From contig LMJI01000001.1 in the NCBI GenBank assembly GCA_001429255.1, positions 1,219,256 to 1,283,255 of the forward strand: a stretch of DNA of 64,000 nt, written 5' to 3'. The DNA is from Cellulomonas sp. Root930 (GTDB lineage: Bacteria > Actinomycetota > Actinomycetes > Actinomycetales > Cellulomonadaceae). How positions within the stretch are numbered: position 1 is the first letter of the stretch; the number at the start of each line of letters is the position of its first letter. Both the position numbers and the translations under genes were made by a program. Under the pieces are notes generated by a model that searched no databases, was not told the DNA's origin, and saw nothing but the letters and a program-made list of their open reading frames with translations. This document shows positions 26,341-35,454 of this stretch, piece by piece.

Positions 26341-27827
26341 GCAGCGCGACGGACTGGTTCCGCGGGTACCGCGTCGCGGGCGGTCCCGGGCCGACGGTGG
26401 CCGACCTGGAGGAGCTGGCCTTCGCGTGCCGGCTGCTGGACGGTGCCGCGGACCGGCTGGATGCCGCGTCGTGGACGCTGCTGCGGGCGTCGCAGGGGTG
26501 CGACGGGCTCAGCCGGGCAGCGGTCGAGGCGCGGTACGCGCTGGCCCGCGCACGGGAGGGTACGGGGGCGCCGTGGCGCGTCGCCGACCGGCTGCGGGAG
26601 CTCGCGGCCGCGCTGCGACGGGTGGTGGAGCTGTACACGGAGGCCGAGTCGGTGGCGCACCAGGCGTTGCGCGTCGGTGTCGTCGGCACGGCGGGGGAGC
26701 TCGGGGAGCGGCCGGTCGTCGCGGGCCTGCTCGGGGCCGCCGGCGTGATGCTCGGGGTGGTCGCGGTCGGCAGCGTGGTCGCGGGCAGCATCGGCCGCTC
26801 GCTGCTGCTGCACCGGCCCGACCCGCTGCTCCCCGTGATGGTCCGGCGCGCGGGGGAGCTGCCCGGCCGGCTCACCGCCGACGGTCGGGCGGAGCTGGGC
26901 ATCCTCGCGGTCGGAGCGTTCCTCCGGTCCGCGGCGCCGGGACGGCAGGTCCCCACGCTCCGGCCCGTCCAGGGCGCCGCCGGTCTCCTGTTCGGCCCGC
27001 TCCCGGCGGCCGGTCCCACGGCCCTGCTGGTCCGGGCGCACCCGCCACAGCTCCCGGTGCCCCGGACGACGGCCGGGGTGCTGGCCAACGTCGGCCGCAG
27101 CTACCAGGACGGCACGGCGACCGGGATCCCCGGCACGCCCACCGGCGTCATCTCGGTGCAGCAGCTCACGCACCCCGACGGCACGCGGGCCTGGGTCATC
27201 GAGATCCCGGGCACGGAGAGCTGGGTGCCCAACGACACGACGCCCATGGACCTGACCACCAACGGGCGGCTGCTGGCTGGGCTGGCGGACGACATGACGG
27301 ACGCGGTGCTGGACTCGATGCGGCTGGCGGGGATCGGGGCCGACGAGCCCGTGATGCTCGCGGGGCACAGCCAGGGCGGGATGGTCGCGGTCTCGGTCGC
27401 CGCGGCCGTCGGGAGCACGTACACCGTGCGCGCCATCGCGACGGCGGGCACCCCGGACCTGGCAAGGTCGGCGCCCCCCGGGGTCGAGGTGCGGCACTAC
27501 CGGCACCAGGCCGACGCGGTCCCCCAGCTGGACGGGACGCCGGACGTGACGGACGGCCGGGTGACGGTGGTGACGCGGGACCTGGACTCGACGGGTGGGC
27601 CGCCGGTGCCTGGGCCGGTGGAGGCGCACGCGATCGCCCGCTATGTCGAGACGGCGGACGTCGCCGACCGGGAGCTGGCGGGCAGCCCGGGCATGCGGGC
27701 GTTCGACGCCGCCGTCGCGGACGTGCTCGGCCCGCCGGGGACCACCGGTGTGACCCGGCAGTTCCAGGCGACGCGGGACCCGGTCCTGGTCTCCGCGCAG
27801 CCGCCGAGGGTGATGCCTAGTAGGTGA
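26337..27827 (+). CDS. Alpha/beta hydrolase with N-terminal helical domain, WXG partner
   Basis: The 496-residue protein has three parts. The N-terminal helical region (about 1-115) resembles a WXG/LXG-type adapter. A hydrophobic segment (about 128-152) follows, and then comes an alpha/beta hydrolase domain (about 245-490). The nucleophile is S345 in LAGHSQGGM; DAVPQLDG (about 395-402) may supply the acid and EAHAIARY the histidine. No classical signal peptide is seen. The layout resembles type VII-associated lipases or esterases and toxins, but substrate and export route are inference. It is coupled to the 26110 gene (GTGA) and overlaps the convergent 27817 gene by 11 bases. Confidence 0.8.
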   Translation: MSSATDWFRGYRVAGGPGPTVADLEELAFACRLLDGAADRLDAASWTLLRASQGCDGLSRAAVEARYALARAREGTGAPWRVADRLRELAAALRRVVELYTEAESVAHQALRVGVVGTAGELGERPVVAGLLGAAGVMLGVVAVGSVVAGSIGRSLLLHRPDPLLPVMVRRAGELPGRLTADGRAELGILAVGAFLRSAAPGRQVPTLRPVQGAAGLLFGPLPAAGPTALLVRAHPPQLPVPRTTAGVLANVGRSYQDGTATGIPGTPTGVISVQQLTHPDGTRAWVIEIPGTESWVPNDTTPMDLTTNGRLLAGLADDMTDAVLDSMRLAGIGADEPVMLAGHSQGGMVAVSVAAAVGSTYTVRAIATAGTPDLARSAPPGVEVRHYRHQADAVPQLDGTPDVTDGRVTVVTRDLDSTGGPPVPGPVEAHAIARYVETADVADRELAGSPGMRAFDAAVADVLGPPGTTGVTRQFQATRDPVLVSAQPPRVMPSR

Positions 27828-28227
27828 CCTCGGTCGACGACGAGCTCCGCGTGCGGTCGCCGGGGACCAGGACCGAGAGGACCAGGCTGACGATCGAGAC
27901 GATGATGGCGCCCCAGCAGGCGGTGCCGAAGTTGTCGATCCGCAGACCCCAGCTGGTGGCCTCGGTGATCCAGGCGGTGAGCATGAGCATGAGGGCGTTC
28001 ACGATGATCGTGAACAGGCCGAGCGTGAGGATGTACAGCGGGATCGAGATGAACGCGACGATCGGCTTGACGATCGCGTTGACCAGACCGAAGACCAGCG
28101 CGATGAGCAGGATGATCGCGAGGGTCTCCCAGTTGCTGTCGCCGCCGACGATGTGGAGTCCCGGCAGGATCAGCGTCGCGAACCAGAGGGCGACGGCGTT
28201 GATGAGGACGCGGACGAGGAAGGCCAT
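27817..28227 (-). CDS. Phage holin family IV-like (PF04020) membrane protein
   Basis: The 136-residue protein has four membrane helices with the family pattern MAFLVRVLINAVALW, LAIILLIALVFGLVNAIVKP and PLYILTLGLFTIIVNALMLM. Despite the name, this family is a chromosomal bacterial membrane protein and is not evidence of a prophage. The polar C-terminus RTRSSSSTEVTY is short. GGCAGGA before the ATG is a fair ribosome-binding site. Confidence 0.88.
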   Translation of the reverse strand: MAFLVRVLINAVALWFATLILPGLHIVGGDSNWETLAIILLIALVFGLVNAIVKPIVAFISIPLYILTLGLFTIIVNALMLMLTAWITEATSWGLRIDNFGTACWGAIIVSIVSLVLSVLVPGDRTRSSSSTEVTY

Positions 28228-28313
28228 GCGGTCGATCCTGCCACCGGGGATGCCGCCGTTGTCGAGGGATCGCGGTGCGGGGTCCCAGGTGGCGCGGTGG
28301 CATGCTGAGGCCC

Positions 28314-29381
28314 GTGACCCGCGTCCCCCTCCGCCAGGCACTGTCCGACCTGCCGCCGTACGTCCCGGGGGCTCGTGTCCCCGTCGGCGCGGCTGCGTAC
28401 AAGCTGTCGTCCAACGAGAACCCGTACCCGCCGCTGCCGTCGGTCATCCTGGCCATCTCCGACGCGGCCGAGGACGTCAACCGGTACCCGGACATGTACG
28501 CCACGGAGCTGACCGAGGCCATCGCGGCGTCGCTGAGGGTGTCCCCGGAGAACATCGTCGCCGGCTGCGGCTCGGTCGCGGTGCTGGGCCACGTGCTCAC
28601 GGCGGTGTGCGAGCCGGGCGACGAGGTCGTCGTCCCGTGGCGGTCCTTCGAGGCCTACCCGATCGCCGTGACCCTCGCGGGCGGTGTGGGCGTGCACGTG
28701 CCCGTGGGCGACGACGGGCGGCTGGACCTGGAGGCGATGGCGGCGGCGATCACCCCGCGCACCAAGGTCGTGCTGGTCTGCACCCCGAACAACCCCACCG
28801 GCCCCGCGGTGCACGCCGACGAGCTGGCCACGTTCCTGGCGGCGGTCCGCAAGGACGTCCTCGTGGTGCTCGACGAGGCCTACGTCGAGTTCGTCCGGGA
28901 CGAGGCCGCACCGGACGGGCTGGCCGTGTTCGCCGGCCACCCGAACGTCGTGCTGCTCCGCACGTTCTCCAAGGCGTTCGGGCTGGCCGGTCTGCGGGTG
29001 GGGTACGCGGTCGCGCGCCCGCGGCTGGCGGCGGGCATCCGCGCGGCGTCGACGCCGTTCGGGGTCTCGCACGTCGGCCAGCTGGCTGCGCTGGCGTCGT
29101 TGCGCGCGACGGCCGAGCTGATGACCAGGGTGGACGCGATCGTCGTCGAGCGCTCTCGCCTGCTCGCCGGTCTGCGGAAGCAGGGCTGGACGGTGCCGGA
29201 CAGCCAGGCGAACTTCGTGTGGCTGCCGCTCGGCGACCAGGCCTCGGCGTTCGCGGAGCGGTCCGGCCGCGCCGGTGTGCTCGTCCGGCCGTTCCAGGGC
29301 GACGGCGTCCGGGTGAGTGTGGGGGAGCCCGAGGCCACCGACCTGCTGCTCGAGATCACCGCGGAGTGGCTGGCTCGCTGA
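28314..29381 (+). CDS. hisC: Histidinol-phosphate / aromatic aminotransferase
   Basis: This 355-residue fold-type I PLP enzyme carries SSNENPYPP (32-40), TPNNPTGP (157-164) and the PLP lysine K220 in RTFSKAFGLAGLRVG. It could act as HisC or, as in mycobacterial Pat, as an aromatic amino-acid aminotransferase. The absence of other his genes and the adjacency to 2-oxoacid dehydrogenase genes favour the second view slightly. I chose GTG 28314 (MTRVPLRQAL) with GAGG close by; an ATG at 28302 is possible. Confidence 0.88.
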   Translation: MTRVPLRQALSDLPPYVPGARVPVGAAAYKLSSNENPYPPLPSVILAISDAAEDVNRYPDMYATELTEAIAASLRVSPENIVAGCGSVAVLGHVLTAVCEPGDEVVVPWRSFEAYPIAVTLAGGVGVHVPVGDDGRLDLEAMAAAITPRTKVVLVCTPNNPTGPAVHADELATFLAAVRKDVLVVLDEAYVEFVRDEAAPDGLAVFAGHPNVVLLRTFSKAFGLAGLRVGYAVARPRLAAGIRAASTPFGVSHVGQLAALASLRATAELMTRVDAIVVERSRLLAGLRKQGWTVPDSQANFVWLPLGDQASAFAERSGRAGVLVRPFQGDGVRVSVGEPEATDLLLEITAEWLAR

Positions 29382-29452
29382 CCGTGCCGGGGGAGGTGTA
29401 GACAGTCCACAAGGGCGTGCGCCGAGGCTTGTCGGGGTCCTTCGCGCGCTAC

Positions 29453-29482
29453 CTACGGTGCCGTAGCCTACGCTGACGTAGG
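29453..29482. promoter_or_regulatory. Two adjacent palindromes upstream of the 2-oxoacid dehydrogenase operon
   Basis: CTACGG-TG-CCGTAG (29453-29466) is followed immediately by CCTACG-CTGA-CGTAGG (29467-29482). The four half-sites of the CTACG type lie about 55-85 bases before the E1alpha start. The pattern resembles operators of TetR-family regulators of acyl or fatty-acid metabolism in actinobacteria (recalled, not checked). No regulator gene is adjacent. Confidence 0.6.
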
Positions 29483-29537
29483 TTTCGAGACTGATCCCGG
29501 CGCGGCCCCCGCCGCAGCACCCGCGAAGGAGAACCGC

Positions 29538-30671
29538 GTGGTCCCGAACGGCCCCCTGACCGACGACGGCCTCGTGCAGCTGCTGACCCCCGCGGGTCAC
29601 CGCACGGCTCACCCCGACTACGACCCCCGCATCGCGCACCTCGACGCCGACGCCCTGCGCGCGCTGTACCGCGACATGGTGCTGGTGCGCCGGTTCGACA
29701 ACGAGTCGACGTCCCTGCAGCGCCAGGGCGAGCTGGCCCTGTACGCGCAGTGCCTCGGCCAGGAGGCCGCGCAGATCGGCTCCGGCCGCGCGCTCCTGCC
29801 GCAGGACCAGGTGTTCCCCAGCTACCGCGAGCACGGAGTCGCGTACACGCGCGGAGTCGACCTGGCGGACGTGCTGCGCCTGTTCCGCGGCATCGACCAC
29901 GGCGGCTGGGACCCGACGGCGTACGGGTTCCACCTGTACACGCTGGTCATCGGCTCGCACACGCTGCACGCCACCGGCTACGCGATGGGCCTGCAGCGCG
30001 ACGGTGCCGTCGGCACGGGCGACCCCGCGCGGGACTCGGCGGTCGTCACGTACTTCGGCGACGGGTCCACCTCGCAGGGCGACGTGAACGAGGCGCTCGT
30101 CTTCGCCGCGGTGAACAACGCCCCGGTCGTCTTCTTCTGCCAGAACAACCAGTGGGCCATCTCCGAGCCCACCAGCCGACAGTCGCGCGTCCCGCTGGCC
30201 GACCGCGGGCCCGGCTTCGGCATCCCGAGCGTCCGGGTGGACGGCAACGACGTGCTCGCCACCTACGCGGTCACGGCGGAGGCGCTCGAGCGGGCGCGGT
30301 CCGGCGGCGGGCCGACGTTCATCGAGGCGTTCACCTACCGGATGGGCGCGCACACCACCTCCGACGACCCGAGCCGCTACCGCTCGGCCGCCGAGGAGGA
30401 GTACTGGCGTCAGCGCGACCCGATCGACCGGCTCAGGCTGCACCTGGAGGACCGCGGCGAGCTGCCGCAGGACTTCCTCGACGGGCTCGCCGCCGAGGGC
30501 GACGCGCTCGGCGAGCGCATCCGGACCGCGGTGCGCGGCATGGGCCGTCCCTCGGCCGCGTCGATGTTCGAGCACGTCTACGCGACGCCTCACTCGGTCG
30601 TCGAGTCCGAGCGCCAGTGGTTCGAGGCGTACGAGGCCACGTTCCTGGAGGGCGAGGGGAGCCACCGATGA
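29538..30671 (+). CDS. bkdA: Branched-chain 2-oxoacid dehydrogenase E1 component, alpha subunit
   Basis: The 377-residue subunit contains the thiamine-diphosphate motif, from GDGSTSQGDVNEAL (174-187) to CQNNQWA (201-207), and the phosphorylation-loop-like segment GAHTTSDDPSRYR. It decarboxylates the oxoacid and passes the acyl group to E2 lipoate. Because actinobacterial pyruvate dehydrogenase normally uses the one-chain AceE, this two-subunit E1 is more likely the branched-chain enzyme, though pyruvate cannot be excluded. The GTG start has AAGGAG. It overlaps the beta gene as ATGA. Confidence 0.9.
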   Translation: MVPNGPLTDDGLVQLLTPAGHRTAHPDYDPRIAHLDADALRALYRDMVLVRRFDNESTSLQRQGELALYAQCLGQEAAQIGSGRALLPQDQVFPSYREHGVAYTRGVDLADVLRLFRGIDHGGWDPTAYGFHLYTLVIGSHTLHATGYAMGLQRDGAVGTGDPARDSAVVTYFGDGSTSQGDVNEALVFAAVNNAPVVFFCQNNQWAISEPTSRQSRVPLADRGPGFGIPSVRVDGNDVLATYAVTAEALERARSGGGPTFIEAFTYRMGAHTTSDDPSRYRSAAEEEYWRQRDPIDRLRLHLEDRGELPQDFLDGLAAEGDALGERIRTAVRGMGRPSAASMFEHVYATPHSVVESERQWFEAYEATFLEGEGSHR

Positions 30672-31654
30672 CGACCATCACGTTCGCCAAGGCGATCAAC
30701 CTCGGCCTGCGCAAGGCGCTCGAGCAGAGCCCCAAGGTGCTCCTCATGGGCGAGGACATCGGGGCGCTCGGCGGGGTGTTCCGCGTGACCGACGGGCTGC
30801 AGAAGGACTTCGGGCAGGAGCGCGTCGTCGACACCCCGCTCGCGGAGTCGGGCATCGTCGGCACCGCGATCGGCCTGGCCTTGCGGGGCTACCGCCCGGT
30901 GTGCGAGATCCAGTTCGACGGGTTCATCTTCCCGGCCTTCGACCAGATCACGACGCAGCTGGCCAAGATGCACTACCGGTCGCAGGGCCGCCTGAGCCTC
31001 CCGGTCGTCATCCGCGTCCCCTACGGCGGCGGCATCGGCGCGGTCGAGCACCACAGCGAGTCGCCCGAGGCGCTGTTCGCGCACACGGCCGGCCTGCGCG
31101 TGATCAGCCCGTCCAGCCCGGCCGACGCCTTCGCGATGATCCAGCAGGCGATCGCGTCGCCGGACCCGGTCCTGTTCTTCGAGCCCAAGGGTCGCTACTG
31201 GGAGAAGGGCGACGTCGACCTGGACGCCGCCATCGGCGCCCCGCACCCGGCGCTCGACACGGCCAGGGTGCTGCGCGAGGGGACCGACCTCACGCTCGTC
31301 GCCTACGGCCCGACCGTGCAGACCGCGCTCAAGGCCGCCGAGACCGCCGCCGCGGAGGGCACGAGCGTCGAGGTCGTCGACCTGCGCACCCTGTCCCCGC
31401 TGGACACCGCGACGGTCGCGGCCTCGGTCAAGCGGACCGGCCGCTGCGTCGTCGTGCACGAGGCCCCGGTGCTCTACGGCACCGGCGCCGAGGTGGCCGC
31501 GCGCATCACCGAGGAGTGCTTCTACCACCTCGAGGCCCCCGTGCTGCGGGTCGGCGGCTTCCACACTCCCTACCCGGTGGCCAAGATCGAGCACGACTAC
31601 CTGCCCGGGCTCGACCGCGTCCTGGACGCGGTCGACCGCTCGCTGGCCTTCTGA
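30668..31654 (+). CDS. bkdB: 2-oxoacid dehydrogenase E1 component, beta subunit
   Basis: The 328-residue subunit matches the transketolase-like beta fold: LMGEDIGALGGVFRVTDGL near the N-terminus, TPLAESGIVGTAIGLAL, and VPYGGGIGAVEHHSES containing the histidines of the active site. It forms the heterotetramer with the upstream gene product, to which it is translationally coupled. The C-terminal domain (about 200-325) carries VVDLRTLSPLD. Confidence 0.93.
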   Translation: MTTITFAKAINLGLRKALEQSPKVLLMGEDIGALGGVFRVTDGLQKDFGQERVVDTPLAESGIVGTAIGLALRGYRPVCEIQFDGFIFPAFDQITTQLAKMHYRSQGRLSLPVVIRVPYGGGIGAVEHHSESPEALFAHTAGLRVISPSSPADAFAMIQQAIASPDPVLFFEPKGRYWEKGDVDLDAAIGAPHPALDTARVLREGTDLTLVAYGPTVQTALKAAETAAAEGTSVEVVDLRTLSPLDTATVAASVKRTGRCVVVHEAPVLYGTGAEVAARITEECFYHLEAPVLRVGGFHTPYPVAKIEHDYLPGLDRVLDAVDRSLAF

Positions 31655-31665
31655 GGAGACACCCC

Positions 31666-33108
31666 GTGCCGACCTACCAGCAGTTCCCGCTCCCCGACGC
31701 CGGCGAGGGCCTGACCGAGGCCGAGATCGTCGCGTGGCACGTGGCCGTCGGCGACACGGTCGAGGTCAACCAGACCATCGTGGAGATCGAGACCGCGAAG
31801 TCGCTGGTCGACCTGCCGAGCCCCTGGGCCGGGGTGGTCACGCAGCTGCTGGTCCAGCCGGGGCAGACGGTGGACGTGGGGACACCCATCATCGAGGTCG
31901 ACACGGACCCGACGGGTGCAGCACCGGTCGAGGAGGCGCCCCCCTCGCCCGTGGCGGCCCCCAAGGGCGGCGCGATCGAGCACGGGCACCGCGGCGGCGG
32001 AAACCGGCACGCGGGGGTCGAGCCCGGCGGGTCCGACGAGATTGAGGCAGCACGCCCGGCGCGCGCGCCCGAGAAGGAGCCGGAGCCTGCCCGCGAGGCC
32101 GTGCTCGTCGGCTACGGGCTGGCCGAGACCAGCACCACCCGGCGGGACCGGACCCCCGACGGGACGCCGGCTGCCGCCACCCCCTCGCAGCGAGAGGCCG
32201 CCCGGCACGCGCTGGCCAAGCCGCCCGTCCGCAAGCTCGCGCGCGAGCTCGGGGTGGACCTGGACTCGGTCTCGCCGACCGGCCCCGGCGGCATCGTCAC
32301 GCGTGAGGACGTGCTGGGCCGCGCGGCCCAGGCCGAGGCGCGGACGCTGGCCACCTACCCCGGCGACGACGCGCCCTGGCTGGCCAGCGGCACGGTCTCC
32401 TCGGACGGCCGCCAGACGCGCGTCCCGGTGAAGTCGGTGCGCAAGCGGACCGCCGAGGCCATGGTGACCAGCGCGTTCACCGCCCCGCACGTCACGGTCT
32501 TCCACACCGTCGACGTCACCAAGACGATGAAGCTGGTCGAGCGCCTGCGCGCCGACCGGGAGTTCTCCGACGTCCGGGTGACCCCGCTGCTCATCGCCGC
32601 GAAAGCCCTGATGCTCGCCGTGCGCCGGCACCCGGACGTCAACGCGAGCTGGGACGACGTGTCGCAGGAGATCGTCTACAAGCACTACATCAACCTCGGC
32701 ATCGCGGCGTCGACCCCGCGAGGGCTCGTCGTCCCCAACATCAAGGACGCTCACCGGCTCGGCCTCAAGGAGCTGGCGACCGCGCTGGCGGAGCTCACCG
32801 CGACCGCCCGCTCGGGGAAGACGACTCCCGCCGACATGTCCGACGGCACGATCACGATCACCAACGTCGGGGTGTTCGGCATCGACACGGGCACGCCGAT
32901 CCTCAACCCGGGGGAGGCGGCGATCCTCGCGTTCGGCGCCATCCGGGAGCAGCCGTGGGTGCACAAGGGGAAGATCAAGATCCGCCACGTCACGCAGCTG
33001 GCCCTGAGCGTCGACCACCGGCTGGTGGACGGCGCCCTCGGCTCGCAGGTGCTGGCCGACGTCGCGCGCGTGCTGCACGACCCGTCGCACGGGCTCGTGT
33101 GGGGCTGA
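31666..33108 (+). CDS. bkdC: 2-oxoacid dehydrogenase E2 (dihydrolipoamide acyltransferase)
   Basis: The 480-residue protein has one lipoyl domain with K45 in EIETAKSLVD. A long Pro/Ala/Glu linker, a peripheral-subunit-binding domain (about 186-222, PPVRKLARELGVDLDS) and a catalytic domain with H451 and D455 in SVDHRLVDGA follow. The GTG start follows TGAGGAGA, which also contains the E1beta stop. The E3 (dihydrolipoamide dehydrogenase) gene is absent, so the complex must share E3 with another locus. Confidence 0.94.
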   Translation: MPTYQQFPLPDAGEGLTEAEIVAWHVAVGDTVEVNQTIVEIETAKSLVDLPSPWAGVVTQLLVQPGQTVDVGTPIIEVDTDPTGAAPVEEAPPSPVAAPKGGAIEHGHRGGGNRHAGVEPGGSDEIEAARPARAPEKEPEPAREAVLVGYGLAETSTTRRDRTPDGTPAAATPSQREAARHALAKPPVRKLARELGVDLDSVSPTGPGGIVTREDVLGRAAQAEARTLATYPGDDAPWLASGTVSSDGRQTRVPVKSVRKRTAEAMVTSAFTAPHVTVFHTVDVTKTMKLVERLRADREFSDVRVTPLLIAAKALMLAVRRHPDVNASWDDVSQEIVYKHYINLGIAASTPRGLVVPNIKDAHRLGLKELATALAELTATARSGKTTPADMSDGTITITNVGVFGIDTGTPILNPGEAAILAFGAIREQPWVHKGKIKIRHVTQLALSVDHRLVDGALGSQVLADVARVLHDPSHGLVWG

Positions 33109-33136
33109 GCCGCGCTCGCCGTGTGACACTCGCGGG

Positions 33137-33793
33137 ATGACCCGCACCCTCACCGCGCACGACGACCTCGAGCTCCACCGGGTCGGCTACGAGCGCGGTG
33201 ACGTCCTGCTGCGCACCCCTCTGGGGCCGGTCGCGCACCGCTACCGGGTCGACACGGCCAGCCCGTTGGTGGCTGACGGCCTGGTCCGGGTGGACGAGGT
33301 CGACGGCGACAGCGTGCGGTTCCTCGACACCAACCTGGTCCCACTGACCGTCCGCGACCTGCGCCGGTTCCGGATCCTGGTGAAGGTGGCCGACGCCGTC
33401 CGGTCCGCTCCGGGTGCGGTGCCCCCGTCGGCAGAGTCGGTCCCGTCGTCCCCGGACCTCGTGGACCTGCGCGACGACGCCCTCGACAACGGGCTGCTCG
33501 ACGGAGTCGACTTCACGGTGGGCAGCGGTCCGGCCGGCGACGAGTGCATCACCTTCGACGGCAGGCCCGACGGGTTCGTCGTCGGCTACCGGGACGGCGG
33601 ATCCGCCAGCACCCTGTTCGCGTCGCGGTCGTTCGCGCAGGCGCGTGCGGTGTTCCTCGACGAGGCGTGCTGGCTCGGTGCCGAGCGGGGTCGCGGACCG
33701 TACGTGGGCCGCGACCAGGCCGTCGGCACCGAGGGCTGGACCTCCGCGCAGGTGGTGGCGGCGTACGAGCGCCGGCTTCTCGAGGGAGTCTGA
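33137..33793 (+). CDS. Hypothetical protein, unrecognised
   Basis: The 218-residue acidic soluble protein has no signal peptide, membrane helix or motif I know. Two halves are joined by a Pro/Ser linker (about 90-108): a beta-rich N-terminal part and a mixed C-terminal part ending TSAQVVAAYERRLLEGV. It starts 28 bases after the E2 gene without a clear ribosome-binding site, and 76 bases before the repeat-protein locus, so it could belong to either unit or neither. Confidence 0.7.
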   Translation: MTRTLTAHDDLELHRVGYERGDVLLRTPLGPVAHRYRVDTASPLVADGLVRVDEVDGDSVRFLDTNLVPLTVRDLRRFRILVKVADAVRSAPGAVPPSAESVPSSPDLVDLRDDALDNGLLDGVDFTVGSGPAGDECITFDGRPDGFVVGYRDGGSASTLFASRSFAQARAVFLDEACWLGAERGRGPYVGRDQAVGTEGWTSAQVVAAYERRLLEGV

Positions 33794-33869
33794 GCCCGGA
33801 CTGCACACCTGGGGGTCGAGCCGCGTTCTAGGGGGGTACGCCCATCCGCACGCAGCTCCCGGAGGACCC

Positions 33870-34406
33870 ATGAACGCCAGCACCACCCGCACCCGACGCC
33901 TCGTCGCCGTCGGAGCCGTCGCCGCCGGTCTGTGCGTCGCCGGCACCGGCGTCGCCACGGCAGCCGCGCCGACCTCGGCCCTGTCGCGGTCCGTGACTGA
34001 GATCCTGCACTCGGCCGGCGTCGACTGGTCGACGATGCCCGACGGGTACACGCCGGAGCAGTACGAGGCCTTCTGGGGGGCGGGGTACACGTCCGAGAAC
34101 GTCGAGGAGCTCGGCGCGCTCTGGAACCTGGACACCACCGGGACCAAGGCGCGGGCGGGTCAGCTGCTCCTCGACGGGCAGCCGGTGCCGGTCGCGCCGG
34201 GCGGCGGCGAGTCGACCCCGACGGTCGAGATCACCGGCGCGCAGCTCGATGCGCTCTTCGGCGCCGGGTACACCGGCGAGGACGTCGAGGCGCTCGCCGA
34301 GCTCTGGCACAGCGAGTTCAGCGAGACCAAGGCGCGCGCGGGTCAGATGATCCTCGACGGGCAGACTCCTCCCGTGGCCCCGAGCGGTACCCCCGCCACC
34401 TCCTGA
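33870..34406 (+). CDS. Secreted protein with two copies of a novel ~50-residue repeat
   Basis: The 178-residue protein has an N-terminal signal peptide (basic RTRR, hydrophobic 11-30, likely cleavage near ATA-AAP). It then carries two repeats, 60-110 and 121-171. Both share GAGYT..(E/D)VE.L..LW followed by TKARAGQ and (L/I)LDG..xPVAP. One lysine per copy (K93, K154) sits in the invariant TKARAG. The same repeats recur in the membrane protein at 35984, and the amidoligase gene starts 25 bases downstream. GGAGG lies six bases before the ATG. I recognise no described family. A role as substrate or ligand of the neighbouring enzyme and receptor is inference. Confidence 0.85.
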   Translation: MNASTTRTRRLVAVGAVAAGLCVAGTGVATAAAPTSALSRSVTEILHSAGVDWSTMPDGYTPEQYEAFWGAGYTSENVEELGALWNLDTTGTKARAGQLLLDGQPVPVAPGGGESTPTVEITGAQLDALFGAGYTGEDVEALAELWHSEFSETKARAGQMILDGQTPPVAPSGTPATS

Positions 34407-34431
34407 CCCCCGACCTGTGCGAGGAGACGTC

Positions 34432-35454
34432 GTGGACGAGCTGTCGCTGCGGACCGGCTTCGAGATCGAGCTGCTGGCACCCGTCGGGTCCGACCGGCAG
34501 GTGCTGGCCGACGACCTCGCCGCGCGCTGCGGCGGCCGTGTGCGGCGGTCCTTCCACGCCGACAGCGAGCCGTCGACGGTGCCCGGTGTCGGGGTCTTCC
34601 GGCACCTGTCCCCGGCGTTCGATGTGCTCGACGCCGACGGTCGTCCCGTGGCACGGCTCGTCGACGACATCACCATCGAGGCCGATCTGCCCCCGGTGCC
34701 CGGAATTTCCGGGCACCGGGGCTGGTACCGGGTCCTGTGCGACGACGCCCGGCTGCTGCGCCTGATCGAGCGGCACGCGGACCCCGACGCACCCCTGCGG
34801 ACCGTGCTGGACCCGGTGGCGGAGCTGTTCGGGGTGCGGGCGGAGGTCGTCGGCTCGGCGATGCGCGTCGACGACGTCCGCGGCGCCACCGTCGCCGTCG
34901 CGATGCCGCTGCTGGCGGGCCGGGAGCGACCGTGCGAGATCATCACGCCGCCGCTCGCCACCGACCACGCACGCGCGCTCGAGCGGCTGCTCGGACCGGC
35001 ACGCGAGCTCGGCTTCACGGTCCCGCAGGAGGCCGCCGTGCACCTGCACCTCGACGGGGCACCGTTCCGCAGGCCGGAGACGTTCGCCAACCTCGTCCGG
35101 CTGTTCGGCCACCGGCGCGAGGCGCTGTGGGCGGCCCTGGACACCAACCCCGCCTGCCGGCGGCTGGCGCCGCTGCCCGACGCGTTGCTCGATCTCGTCG
35201 AGCAGCCGGGGTTCACCGTCGCGTCGGCGCGTCCGACCGGCCTCACCAAGTACGCCGACGTGAACCTCACCCAGCTCGTCACCGACCGCCCGCTGCGCGA
35301 CACCGTGGAGGTGCGGATCCTGCCCGGTGCCATCGACGGATCCGCGATCGTGCGCCGCGCGGCGCTGGTGGAGGCCCTGCTCGCCCGGTGCCTCGACCCG
35401 CGGCCCCTGCCCCGGGGCGCGCTGCTGGACGACCTGGTCGGGGTCGACCGATGA
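34432..35454 (+). CDS. Amidoligase-family enzyme (glutamine synthetase-like fold)
   Basis: The 340-residue protein carries the motifs of the Amidoligase_2 (PF12224-type) group of COOH-NH2 ligases. These are GFEIE (9-13), the acidic pair that binds metal; CEIITPPL (168-175); HLHLD (204-208); KYADVNL (273-279); and EVRILPG (293-299). Known relatives use ATP to join carboxylates to amines in peptides, proteins or small molecules. It has no signal peptide, so it acts in the cytoplasm. GTG 34432 has GAGGAG five bases upstream; GTG 34417 is an alternative. It overlaps the sigma-factor gene by ATGA. Family assignment rests on motif order read by eye. Confidence 0.8.
   Translation: MDELSLRTGFEIELLAPVGSDRQVLADDLAARCGGRVRRSFHADSEPSTVPGVGVFRHLSPAFDVLDADGRPVARLVDDITIEADLPPVPGISGHRGWYRVLCDDARLLRLIERHADPDAPLRTVLDPVAELFGVRAEVVGSAMRVDDVRGATVAVAMPLLAGRERPCEIITPPLATDHARALERLLGPARELGFTVPQEAAVHLHLDGAPFRRPETFANLVRLFGHRREALWAALDTNPACRRLAPLPDALLDLVEQPGFTVASARPTGLTKYADVNLTQLVTDRPLRDTVEVRILPGAIDGSAIVRRAALVEALLARCLDPRPLPRGALLDDLVGVDR

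Noticed and set aside
27817..28227. Prophage remnant suggested by the holin-like name.
   Set aside because: The family is a chromosomal four-helix membrane protein; no other phage gene, integrase or attachment site is near.
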